Assembly (NCBI GenBank): GCA_964573105.1 | Contig: CAZNIS010000029.1 | Span: 5,399 to 69,398, forward strand | From: CAKZSB01 sp964573105 | GTDB lineage: Bacteria > Pseudomonadota > Gammaproteobacteria > Granulosicoccales > Granulosicoccaceae | Length of the DNA stretch: 64,000 nt | Direction: 5' to 3' | Shown: positions 8,314 to 16,695 of the stretch, one piece after another | Layout of the letters: every line of letters starts with the position of its first letter | Numbering within the stretch: the stretch's first letter is position 1 | Notes under the pieces: generated by a model | Databases searched by the model: none | Seen by the model: the letters and a program-made list of their open reading frames with translations, nothing else | Told to the model about the DNA's origin: nothing | Program-made: the position numbers and the translations under genes

Positions 8314-9726
8314 ATGACAAATTCCATACAAAACAAAATGGCTGCAGAGCAGCGCTCGAAAGCACTCTACGAGCAGGCGCAAACCTTCGCTTTCGAATAT
8401 GCAGACGGCGCAGCCGAGCGCAACGTCTACCCAACCGAAGCTGCCTTACAGAGACTGGCTGCATTCGATGAAAGCCTGCCACAGCAAAGTGGTGATGCCG
8501 GCGCCATACTTGAGCAACTGCACCAACACGGCTCACCGGCGACAGTGGCACAAAACGGCGGGCGCTATTTCGGATTTGTGAATGGCGGCGTTGTGCCGGC
8601 GGCAATGGCGGCGCGAGCACTGACCGATCACTGGGATCAAAACTGCGCGCTGAACCTGATGTCACCGGTGGTTTCACGCATTGAGGAGGTCACCGAACGC
8701 TGGCTGGTCGAACTGCTGGAACTGCCAAAAGATTCCGCGGCCGGGTTTGTCAGCGGCACCTCGATGGCAATTGTTTGTGGCCTTGCGGCCGCGCGGTACA
8801 GAATCCTGCACAATCAGGGCTGGGACATTAACGGCCGCGGCCTGAACGGTGCACCAACGATTCGCATCGTCACCGGCCGCCAGACGCACGCCGCTGTCAC
8901 CAAGGCCATTGGTGTATTGGGCCTGGGCATCGACAACATCGAGTGGGTCGACACTGACGCTCAAGGCAGAATCATCGCCGAGCAGATACCAACGCTCGAT
9001 GCCAGTTGCATGCTGATCCTGCAGGCCGGCAATGTGAACTCGGGAGCATTCGATGATTTTTCAGCCATTGTCGGCAAGGCGCGCAAGGCCGGCGCGTGGA
9101 TACATGTGGACGGTGCCTTTGGCTTGTGGGCTGGCGCCACACGATCACTCAAACACCTGACTGACGGTATGCAACAGGCGCACTCGTTCTCGGGCGATGG
9201 GCACAAGACTCTGAACACGCCCTACGATAGCGGCGTGGTGCTGTGCACCGATCGCGATGCACTGATCAATTCGCTGCAGGCAAGCGGTGCCTATTTGACT
9301 TTAAGTGAGCACCGAGACGGCATGCTGTACACCCCGGAGATGTCGCGCCGCGCACGCGCGGTGGAACTGTGGGCAACGTTGAAATACCTCGGTCGCGACG
9401 GCCTGGAGGAAATGATCACCGGCATGCACCAACACGCCGTGCAGTTGGCCAAAGGCCTTGCCGATGCCGGTTTTCATATCCGCAACGACGTGGTGTTCAA
9501 TCAGGTTGTCGTGAGTTGTGGCGACGATTCCCTCACCCAAGCCACACTCAAGGCCGTGCAGGATGATCGCGTCTGCTGGGTGGGCGGTTCAAACTGGAAC
9601 GACGAGAGCGTGATCCGTGTGAGCGTATGTTCGTGGGTGACAGACAGCGACGATATCGAGCGCACGATTGAATCCTTTGTGCGTTGTCGCAACACCAGCG
9701 TGGCACAACAGGCAAAGAGTAGCTAA
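8314..9726 (+). CDS. PLP-dependent group II decarboxylase-like enzyme
   Basis: 470 residues of the aspartate-aminotransferase-fold group II decarboxylase family (aromatic amino acid / glutamate / diaminobutyrate decarboxylase relatives). Motifs: GRYFGFVNGG near 87, GFVSGTSMA near 146 (phosphate-binding loop), HVDGAFG near 265 with the Asp that contacts the PLP nitrogen, and SGDGHKTLN near 297 with the Lys that would form the internal aldimine. The substrate-specific residues cannot be assigned by eye, so it may be a decarboxylase, aldolase or lyase. The next gene starts 2 bases after its stop, suggesting a shared transcript and function. Confidence 0.85.
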   Translation: MTNSIQNKMAAEQRSKALYEQAQTFAFEYADGAAERNVYPTEAALQRLAAFDESLPQQSGDAGAILEQLHQHGSPATVAQNGGRYFGFVNGGVVPAAMAARALTDHWDQNCALNLMSPVVSRIEEVTERWLVELLELPKDSAAGFVSGTSMAIVCGLAAARYRILHNQGWDINGRGLNGAPTIRIVTGRQTHAAVTKAIGVLGLGIDNIEWVDTDAQGRIIAEQIPTLDASCMLILQAGNVNSGAFDDFSAIVGKARKAGAWIHVDGAFGLWAGATRSLKHLTDGMQQAHSFSGDGHKTLNTPYDSGVVLCTDRDALINSLQASGAYLTLSEHRDGMLYTPEMSRRARAVELWATLKYLGRDGLEEMITGMHQHAVQLAKGLADAGFHIRNDVVFNQVVVSCGDDSLTQATLKAVQDDRVCWVGGSNWNDESVIRVSVCSWVTDSDDIERTIESFVRCRNTSVAQQAKSS

Positions 9727-9728
9727 CC

Positions 9729-10319
9729 ATGGGCATTTGGCTTCTGATTTACCGCATCGCCGACGAACACCTCGATCGCTATCTCGACTGGTTTCACCAC
9801 ACTCATATCGATGAAAAGCTCGCCCGCCCCGGCTACAACTGGGCCACACACTACCGCGTGCAGGGAGAGGGCAACCGGTACATCGCGATGTTCGGCTCCA
9901 GCAGCAGCAGAACCTTTTTCGACCCGAGCCCAAAACAGTTAAAGCCCAAACAGGATGCGCTGACACGTGAGATGATTGGCTATCGCATGCAGCCGATGTC
10001 GCTGGTTTGCACATGTGAGTGGTCGAACAGCACAGACCAGTCTCACACCATCCAGTCCCGTTTCATCGAATTGAGTCTATTTGGCAACGATTCGGATGAT
10101 CAGGATGTTATGGCCTGGTGTGCACAACAGCATTCCCCTTCCCGAGAATCAGATTTTATCGTGCATCAATTTTTGGCAAGCTCCGGCGCACCCAGGCATT
10201 TATCCATTGTTGAAGCGCATAAAGTCACGGGCAAGCTGGTGCAGCTCCAGGCGGGTGATGACAAAGAATCACCGGCGGCCAATCGGTATATCGCCGAACA
10301 GATCTTGTTTCGCGATTAA
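9729..10319 (+). CDS. uncharacterised protein, possible tandem alpha/beta-barrel (EthD/ABM-like) fold
   Basis: 196 residues, not recognised with certainty. Residues 1-98 show a pattern seen in ferredoxin-like dimeric alpha/beta-barrel proteins: a first strand IWLLIYRI, a helix with WFHHTHIDEKLARPGYNWATHY, then a strand GNRYIAMF. A second half from about 107 (SRFIELSLFGNDSD, and later RHLSIVEAHKV) repeats the same order more loosely. This suggests an internal duplication. It starts 2 bases after the decarboxylase stop, so it probably acts with that enzyme. No signal peptide is present. Confidence 0.7.
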   Translation: MGIWLLIYRIADEHLDRYLDWFHHTHIDEKLARPGYNWATHYRVQGEGNRYIAMFGSSSSRTFFDPSPKQLKPKQDALTREMIGYRMQPMSLVCTCEWSNSTDQSHTIQSRFIELSLFGNDSDDQDVMAWCAQQHSPSRESDFIVHQFLASSGAPRHLSIVEAHKVTGKLVQLQAGDDKESPAANRYIAEQILFRD

Positions 10320-10383
10320 TTCTTCTTCGCGTCCGCGATTGGTCTCAATGAAGACCAAACCATCTATGAATGCGCCCTATTGC

Positions 10384-11244
10384 TTAATCGCCAGACAGTT
10401 TGAATTCATAGTCTGAGAAAACCACACCAAATCGGATCGCACTTGAGTGGACGTTATACTGCTGCAGTGATTCACCATAGCCGTTGAACACCTGAACCAT
10501 CCACTGAATACCCAGACTTTTACTGGGAAACAGCCATTGCATCTCGACATTGCCACGGGAAAAATCGGTCAAGCCTCCGCCCTTTCTCACGGACATTCTC
10601 AATCGGTGCTGGTTGGAGAAAGTATAGGTCGCAGCCAGCTCACCGAACCCGTAAAAGTCGGTTATGTCCCTGTTCTGCCTGCCGCGGGTCACCGGGTGCC
10701 ACAACGAAATGTCGATGGCCAGACGGTTGCGGATACTCGTCTCTGATTCTTCCAGTAGCGGCTTTTCAACTTTTCCCAAAAAAGGAAAGTGCATGCGAGC
10801 ATAGATTCGATCCCAGCTGCGCGATTCGATTGAATCGCGTCCATTGGATTGATGCTCCCAGCCCATGAACCGGACCGCGCGCCTGCCAAATAGTTCTACA
10901 TTTTTTGCCCAGAACAACTCTGGCATATAGTTGGTTTCACTAAATGGAAATGACTGCTGACACAACTCCCAGAACGCTCGCTGTGTGTAACCGAAATACA
11001 GCGGGCCCGTTCTCTCTACGATACCGGCAATCGTGCCCCTGGCAACGTTGGTTGGATTTCGCAACGGGGTAGCGAAACTGATCTGAAACTTTCCGTCGCA
11101 CCGAACATCGCCATCTTCATTCTCCAGATCATCTGCCCCGGCGAAGAGAAAGTAGTTTTGTTTATAACCCTCGGTAACTGCCTGGGCCGCACTGGCAAAC
11201 AACACCACGCCAAAAGCGATAAAACAAGTGACAGCACGCTTCAT
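10384..11244 (-). CDS. pldA: outer-membrane phospholipase A1 (OMPLA-like)
   Basis: 286 residues: signal peptide 1-22 (ending AQA), then a beta-barrel with the OMPLA signature EHQSNGRDS...SRSWDRIYARM. The His and Ser of HQS align with the catalytic His142 and Ser144 of E. coli PldA. The third member, Asn156, would be the residue after SRSW, and here it is Asp. The enzyme normally hydrolyses phospholipids in the outer leaflet when membrane asymmetry is lost and is calcium-dependent. The rest of the barrel (YGFGELAATYTFSNQHRLRMS, WLFPSKSLGIQWMVQVFNGYGESL) looks intact. It stands alone on the minus strand. The Asn to Asp change might alter activity; it could still support a Ser-His-Asp triad. Confidence 0.9.
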   Translation of the reverse strand: MKRAVTCFIAFGVVLFASAAQAVTEGYKQNYFLFAGADDLENEDGDVRCDGKFQISFATPLRNPTNVARGTIAGIVERTGPLYFGYTQRAFWELCQQSFPFSETNYMPELFWAKNVELFGRRAVRFMGWEHQSNGRDSIESRSWDRIYARMHFPFLGKVEKPLLEESETSIRNRLAIDISLWHPVTRGRQNRDITDFYGFGELAATYTFSNQHRLRMSVRKGGGLTDFSRGNVEMQWLFPSKSLGIQWMVQVFNGYGESLQQYNVHSSAIRFGVVFSDYEFKLSGD

Positions 11245-11412
11245 AGTTGAACTCCGATCGATACTGCCCGCAGGCTACCCAGTGCCTGCCAGCATGACAT
11301 CACCCAATTGTATTAGTGGATACCCGACGGCCTGCAACAGGCGAACAACACCGGCAGACGACAGCCTTTATGCGATTGCCCGTCAAACAAAGGTTTCAAC
11401 CACAGGAGTTAC

Positions 11413-12051
11413 CTAGTCGCCTGGCACAAGCGTCTCACGCACCAGCTTGTAAAGTTCGGAATCCGGCTGTTCGGATGTCAAGGCCAGCAGTATCGATGAC
11501 TGATTGGCCTTTGGCTGATTCTGACTCGCCTTGGTTTTGGCCTCGATTCTGCTGGCCAGCACTTGCACACCAACCAGTGCGCCAAACTGCTTCTCCAGAT
11601 AGTCTTCGGGCGCGTCAGACATCGCCCACGGCTCTGCCCTTGCTACCTCGTTGTGCTCGGTCAGTGCCTGCAACTGCTGTCGAACCCAATCGCGATCATC
11701 CACCAGCGTCACTTCTCCATGCACGTGAACCACCGCATAGTTCCAGGTGGGAACGACTTTGCCGTGCTCGCGCTTCGTTGCATACCAGGACGGAGAGATA
11801 TAACCCTGCGGGCCATGGAATGTCACGACACACTGTCTGCCACGATCCAGCATTGAGCTAAGTCCATTGGCTCTGGGTATGTGGGCACGCAGGCGTACCC
11901 GGTTTGTATCGGTGACATCGGCGACGAACGGCAGATGATTAACTTCAAAACCATTGTCATTATTGACCACAAGGGTGCCGAGCGCATTCTGGCTAATCAG
12001 AACCAGCAACTGTTCAAGGTCCTCTACTTCGAAAACCCTTGGCATGTACAT
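11413..12051 (-). CDS. PaiB-like FMN-binding regulatory protein
   Basis: 212 residues, typical for the PaiB/FMN-binding negative regulator family (about 207 in Bacillus). Family features: N-terminal MYMPRVFEVED, LGTLVVNNDNGFEVNHLPF near 27, RAHIPRANG near 63, FHGPQGYISPSWYATKREHGKVVPTWNY near 80, and a C-terminal Lys/Gln-rich KASQNQPKANQ segment. The fold is a split-barrel flavin-binding domain. In Bacillus PaiB represses sporulation and protease genes; in proteobacteria the role is usually unknown. ATG 12051 was chosen because AGGA lies 9 bases upstream and the family begins MYxP. Confidence 0.88.
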   Translation of the reverse strand: MYMPRVFEVEDLEQLLVLISQNALGTLVVNNDNGFEVNHLPFVADVTDTNRVRLRAHIPRANGLSSMLDRGRQCVVTFHGPQGYISPSWYATKREHGKVVPTWNYAVVHVHGEVTLVDDRDWVRQQLQALTEHNEVARAEPWAMSDAPEDYLEKQFGALVGVQVLASRIEAKTKASQNQPKANQSSILLALTSEQPDSELYKLVRETLVPGD

Positions 12052-12116
12052 GATTGATAATCCTGGCTTGTACGACAACCGATGGAGTGAGCTGGATAAT
12101 TTGCGTGAAATGTATC

Positions 12117-12153
12117 GTCGGGCACGCTTTGCTTTGCTTCGCTGCGGCCCGAC
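12117..12153. repeat. REP-like palindrome
   Basis: GTCGGGC and GCCCGAC arms (7 bp) flank a 23-base loop made of GCTTTGCTTTGCTTCGCTGC, followed by CTACAG. Reading the other strand gives TGTAGGTCGGGC-CGCAGCGAAGC, a form resembling the dispersed REP-type elements common between genes of gammaproteobacteria. It lies between the aldolase tail and the PaiB-like gene. A shorter element with the same flank (GGGCCTACAG) is at 45864-45884. Confidence 0.5.
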
Positions 12154-12176
12154 CTACAGTCTCCTTCAACAACCGG

Positions 12177-12209
12177 TTAGTCTTTGTAGTCGGGCTCTTT
12201 GCGGTCCAT
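12177..12209 (-). pseudogene. duplicated 3' tail of the class II aldolase gene
   Basis: On the minus strand this encodes MDRKEPDYKD-stop, matching the last residues of the neighbouring aldolase (LDRNEPDYKL-stop at 12262-12294). The DNA is 27 of 33 identical by my count, 85 bases apart in direct orientation. Upstream codons of the second copy show no aldolase similarity, so only the tail survives. It may be the relic of a tandem paralogue lost by deletion, or a short local duplication. Confidence 0.55.
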
Positions 12210-12261
12210 ATTTGAGTACGACCGACACCACCCACGGGTGCGACAGGCGTGTTGTGAACAG

Positions 12262-13038
12262 TTATAGTTTGTAGTCAGGCTCGTTGCGGTCCAGCATGCG
12301 CTTTAGGGCATCGAAGTGGTAGACATGCGGTTTGCCACGTTTGAAGGTCTGACCTTTGAACGCTCGCGTTTGCTGTTCAGCTTCCGGTTTCATCGGCTGC
12401 AATCTCTGGCCCGTCCACATCGCATAGAGCTGTACCTGAGCGGCGCGCTCGATGTAATAGAGCAAATCGAAAGCCTCACTGACGCTGCTGCCGAAAGTGA
12501 CGACACCGTGGTTGGCCATAAACAGGATCTTTTCACTGCCAATCAGACCGGCCAGGCGTTCGCCTTCCGTGGGATCCATCGCAGGACCCGTGTAGTCCGA
12601 ATCGTAGGCGATCATCGAGGACAACATGACTTCGGTTTGACCGATAGGCTTGATACGCGGATCTTCCAGTCGCGACAAGGCGCTGGCATGCGGCATATGG
12701 GTATGAAAAACAGCCGTCGCATGATCAGGGTGTTGGCGGTGTATCGGCGCATGGATACACAGGCACGATCGCTCGATCTCCCCATCGCCTGCCATCAGTT
12801 CACCGTCATAGCTGACCTCCATAAAACAGGACGCCGTCACTTCCGACCAATGCGTGCCAAAGGGGATCTGGTAATAGCAATCAGACTTGCCCGGCACGAT
12901 GAGTGTCAGGTGATTGAAAATACCTTCGTGCATATCGTGCATGTACGCAAGCCGATGTGCGGCGGCAAGATCCACGCGGGCCTGCCATTCAATGTCTGTG
13001 TATTGGCTTGATATGTCTAACCGGGTTTTGTCTTGCAT
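12262..13038 (-). CDS. class II aldolase/adducin-family protein
   Basis: 258 residues. The start at 13038 follows a near-perfect ribosome site (GGAGGTG, 5 bases upstream); longer upstream frames lack one. Family signs are GIFNHLTLIVPG near 39, the metal-binding HTHMPHASALSR near 111, and MANHGVVTFG near 173, giving the three His zinc ligands of fuculose-aldolase-like proteins. Several members are real aldolases or epimerases, while this long subfamily is often uncharacterised. It stands alone, with a duplicated copy of its 3' end just downstream. Confidence 0.88.
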   Translation of the reverse strand: MQDKTRLDISSQYTDIEWQARVDLAAAHRLAYMHDMHEGIFNHLTLIVPGKSDCYYQIPFGTHWSEVTASCFMEVSYDGELMAGDGEIERSCLCIHAPIHRQHPDHATAVFHTHMPHASALSRLEDPRIKPIGQTEVMLSSMIAYDSDYTGPAMDPTEGERLAGLIGSEKILFMANHGVVTFGSSVSEAFDLLYYIERAAQVQLYAMWTGQRLQPMKPEAEQQTRAFKGQTFKRGKPHVYHFDALKRMLDRNEPDYKL

Positions 13039-13284
13039 TGTTCCACCTCCGTTTTGCTTGCAAGTTATCACGACCGCTGCCGGCTCACCAGTGGAGCTGT
13101 CATCGCGGCGACACGACGCACAGTTGATCACCTGTGCTCAGCCTATTGATCGGCACCAGAAAAGGGCTGTGCCCCGCGATCTGTGAATAGCTGAGCTTAA
13201 CCATAGATTTGATCAGGCGACCGATTATCTGTACCGTGAACATTAACTGATGCAGTGCGCAGTAACCGCAAGGATTTGTCGAAG

Positions 13285-15782
13285 ATGTCGCAGCAAACAC
13301 ATCACTTGTTTTTGTCCTATGCCCGCAAGGATAACGAACCCACAGAAACAGGCGGTGAGGGCTGGGTCAGCGCTTTTCACAAACGTTTAAAGCGTCAACA
13401 CCGACAGTACACCGGGCGCGAGCTCGACGTATTTCTCGATACCGAAGAAATCGACGACGGCAGCGACTGGCGGGCCAGACTTGGCCAGGGCCTACGCACG
13501 TCTCGGCTGTTTCTCGCGTTTCTCTCACCCAACTACTTTCGCTCGCCCAACTGCCGCTGGGAGTGGAACGAATATCTTCGTCGCGAACACACGCTGGCCC
13601 GCGGTGACGACGGTGTGGCGACGATCTACTTTGCCAAGGCGCCCGGCATGCCCGGCACAGACGACGAAGAACTGACCTCACTGCTGGACGATCTGTCAGA
13701 CGATCCCGACATCGTCGCGTGGATACGGCAAATCAACGCCGAAATGCGGCGCCGCAACATCAACCTGGACAGCTCCGACGCAAGTGATCGCTTCAATCCA
13801 CGCGCCGCATTCGATCTGCGCCACTGGTTCGCCCGCGGGCCACAAGTGCTGGCTGAACTGGATGCGGCAGATCGGCTTGCCGAATTACGCCAACACCCCG
13901 AGCGAGATACCGATGACATCACCACACTGGCCGCACGGCTTGAAGCCATTGACCAGCGAATTTGCACTCGGTTGGACCGCTGCCTGCTGGCAGAGCTCGC
14001 GCCCGGACGCAACAGCCTGGGCCGCAGCTACCAGCACTTTGTCGGTCGCCACAGAGAACTGCGTGAGCTGCACCAGAATCTGATCAGCGATCGCGTCGGC
14101 ATTGTCACCGCGGTGCACGGCCTGGGTGGACAGGGGAAAACGGCGCTGGCCATTCAATATGCGCACGCCTATGCAGAATTCTACGCTGCAGGCGGGCGCT
14201 GGCTGGTGCCCTGCGAGGGCGTTGAGACCATGGCGGAGGCATTGTTGTCACTGTCCGAACTACCGGCACTGGGCATCGAACTCCCCGAGTCTGTTCGGGC
14301 GGAACCTGCAAAGGCTGTCACTCATACCCTGCATCAGCTTCAACAGCAAACAATGGCGTCTGCAGACGCACTGCGCGAGCAGCTTCGCTCGCACCAGGAC
14401 CGACTGAGCGCCGATGAACTGCTGCCGGACATTGAGCCGCGCGTGCTGGTGATACTGGATAACGTCGATCAGGCTGAACTTTTAAGTACCGATCAAACCG
14501 CACTGCTGCCGCAGGAAGAATGGTTCGAGCTCGTCGTCACCACACGCCTCGATCCGCTGGACTTTGGTCTTGGCCGCGATTTGCGGCCAATTGCGATCGA
14601 CTCACTGCCGATTGAAGATGCCATCGCTCTATTGCGCGATTTCCAGCCGCAGCAGCGCTTTGCAAGCGACACTGATGAAAGTGCCGCCCGCGAGCTGTGT
14701 GAAATGCTCGACGGCTACACGCTGGCGATTGAACTGGCTGCAGCCTACCTTGGCGAACATCCGGAAATACGTCCGGCCGACTACTGTCGGCAGCTGCGAC
14801 AGCATGGCCTGGACGATATCGACAACACGCTCGAGCAGATCGACGAAAAACCACGCCACCGGGAAAAACAGCTCAGTTTGATACTCGAATGGACACTCAA
14901 TCAACTAAGCCCGCCGGCGCGCCATCTACTGGAACACGCCTGCTGGCTGGATGCCGACTCTATCATCAGTGAATGGATGCAAAAGATCGTCACGCAACAA
15001 TTTCCAGAGATGGCGGATTCCCAGGCAGAGCGTGCCAATGCACTGACATTTATATCGCAAGTGCTGACGGCCAGCCTGGACGAGCAGCAAGCTAATGCGT
15101 TAATCAGCGCACTCTCCGAACCGGAAACCAGCCCCGATGCACTAGAGCCGCTGCGCACACTTGCCACTCAAATTGAAGACGAAACCTTTCGCGAGCGCTG
15201 GATAAACGCGCTCGACTGCGTGGCTGCACAAGCCCCCGACAGCAGTCGGCCAAACCCGTGGCTGGAACTGTGGAGAGAACTGATAGGTCTGCGCTTGCTC
15301 ACTGTCTATTCGGAAAACACGACGGCACAACACCATCGGCTGCACAGCGTTCCTCGATTGGCGATCCTGCATCGGCTGGTCGCGAGCCATCTTCGCAACA
15401 GCCTGGATCCAGAGACTAAAGCGATGCGATTATCCTCATTAGAGGCGATGGTTTTCGATGAACAAGCCAGCTTCGAACATCAATGGAGACACACACCGGC
15501 GTTGCAGTGGCAGATTCGTCCGTTCGGTGACAATGTACTGCATCTTCAGCGCTACCTGCCCCATTCCATTGGCATTGCCATGTGGTGTGGTGTACTCGCT
15601 CAGGCGGAGCAACAGACGGGGTTGGTTTCGCGCACAGAACGACTCGCCAGGCGATGCACCAACACGTTGGCGGAGATGCATCAGCAAAACCCTGACGACG
15701 ATGAGATAAAAAGACTTTATTCAGGCTCGCTGAATACCATTGGCGACTTCTATCTGCAACGCGGACAGCACGGCGACGCCGA
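13285..15782 (+). CDS. TIR-NB-ARC (STAND/NLR-like) protein, 3' end lost in an assembly gap
   Basis: At least 832 residues remain. Residues 5-160 form a TIR domain: HLFLSYARKDNEP, DVFLDTEEIDDGSDWRARL, LFLAFLSPNYFRSPNCRWEWNEYL. The acidic residue in CRWEWNEYL is where NADase TIRs carry the catalytic Glu. Residues about 255-560 are an NB-ARC ATPase: P-loop GLGGQGKTALA (near 280), Walker B RVLVILDNVD (near 385), sensor VVTTR (near 417) and the GxPLAxE-like GYTLAIELAAAYL (near 485). A helical region follows, and a tetratricopeptide-like repeat starts just before the gap (LYSGSLNTIGDFYLQRGQHGDA). Such architecture is known in bacterial antiphage and cell-suicide systems: the repeats sense, the ATPase oligomerises, the TIR destroys NAD+. 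ATG 13285 lies behind AGGA. Confidence 0.88.
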
Positions 15783-15882
15783 NNNNNNNNNNNNNNNNNN
15801 NNNNNNNNNNNNNNNNNNNNNNNNNNNNNNNNNNNNNNNNNNNNNNNNNNNNNNNNNNNNNNNNNNNNNNNNNNNNNNNNNN
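15783..15882. other. assembly gap (100 N)
   Basis: Exactly 100 N. The reading frames on the two sides differ, so the gap hides the TIR gene's 3' end and the next gene's 5' end; the true size is unknown. Confidence 0.98.
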
Positions 15883-16397
15883 AATGGGTGTTCAACAATT
15901 GCTGCCACCCGGTGCTGCAAAAGAATCGCCGCGCGTTCTATCGACCGACTCTGGGCTGGATTCGCATGGACCTGGATTTCGATACCGGCGAGGTATTGCT
16001 GGAGGAGATTCAGTCTGACTGGATTCGCGACCTGCGCACCCTGCAGGGCTGGCACAAACCATCCGAGGACAATGCTTCGGCGACCGTGCTCGCTTATTGC
16101 AACGCGATGCAGCGACGGCTGGGTAAAATTTGGGATGAAGCACTGATGGCGGCGGCCTTGTGGTTTGTGCGCGAGGAACTGGGCCTGCATTCGATCTGGT
16201 ATCACACGTTCGAGTCTGGCTGCCGACTCAAGCGAATCGTTGAAGATAAACCACCGCGCTCGCTGTACACCCGGCTGCCGCGCAAATTCTGCTTTCAGCA
16301 AACCAGCCAGCAGCCGATGTTCCTGCAGACTGACCGATACTATCGACGTTGCAGCAGTGGGAAACCAGCACCCCGGTGGTTTCACCTGCAGTTGTAA
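15883..16397 (+). CDS. uncharacterised protein with an EIQSDW motif (5' end in the gap)
   Basis: The C-terminal ~170 residues of a protein whose start is in the assembly gap. It begins WVFNNCCHPVLQKNRRAFYR and continues GWIRMDLDFDTGEVLLEEIQSDW, LMAAALWFVREELGLHSIWYHTFESG and PPRSLYTRLPRKFCFQQ. The EEIQSDW motif recurs in large polyvalent and phage- or plasmid-linked proteins, from memory, but I cannot assign an activity. The frame differs from the TIR gene's frame, and the content is not repeat-like, so I treat it as a separate gene. A small gene follows 22 bases later on the same strand. Confidence 0.6.
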
Positions 16398-16419
16398 TTT
16401 ATCCGGGGCAGGAGGGCTT

Positions 16420-16695
16420 ATGCCTGTAAGAAGAAACCCGGTCGTCCGCGCCGGCGCAATTTTGCGAAAAGGCGGAGTGCACACCAAAAGTGTGTCGGGC
16501 CAGCGGCATCGCGGCAAAATCGATTTACGCGATGAAATCGATGAATGGCTAGACGATTCAGACGATACCGATCTGATTCCACACCCGTGCAAGGCCGAGG
16601 GCGGCGACGAGCCGCCCTCGGGTTCTACAGTTTGTGTTCCATTGTTGTTAGTGATCGACACCCACTTCAATTACAGCCTGACAGCTAGCCGGTAA
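16420..16695 (+). CDS. small basic-then-acidic uncharacterised protein
   Basis: 91 residues starting at ATG 16420, 5 bases after a strong ribosome site (GGAGG). The N terminus is strongly basic (MPVRRNPVVRAGAILRKGG), then an acidic helix-like stretch (KIDLRDEIDEWLDDSDDTD). A perfect hairpin at 16595-16621 lies within the last third, and the final 25 bases overlap the converging OYE gene, so the natural C terminus may be less conserved than the start. It is probably cotranscribed with the EIQSDW gene. No family recognised. Confidence 0.6.
   Translation: MPVRRNPVVRAGAILRKGGVHTKSVSGQRHRGKIDLRDEIDEWLDDSDDTDLIPHPCKAEGGDEPPSGSTVCVPLLLVIDTHFNYSLTASR
16595..16621 (+). terminator. hairpin between converging genes
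   Basis: CGAGGGCGGC / GCCGCCCTCG, a perfect 10-bp stem (11 with the flanking C-G pair), loop GACGA. It lies inside the 3' third of the small gene and about 50 bases beyond the 3' end of the minus-strand OYE gene. No long U-tract follows, but GTTCTACAGTTTGTGTT is T-rich. Confidence 0.5.

Noticed and set aside
13255..16146. Reading the TIR protein through the gap to 16146
   Set aside because: The sequence after the gap in that frame has no repeat character, while another frame has a coherent protein (EIQSDW). The gap length is unknown.
15750..16670. A 306-codon minus-strand frame crossing the second N run
   Set aside because: The N run makes a reading across it meaningless, and the plus strand carries recognisable protein sequence on both sides.
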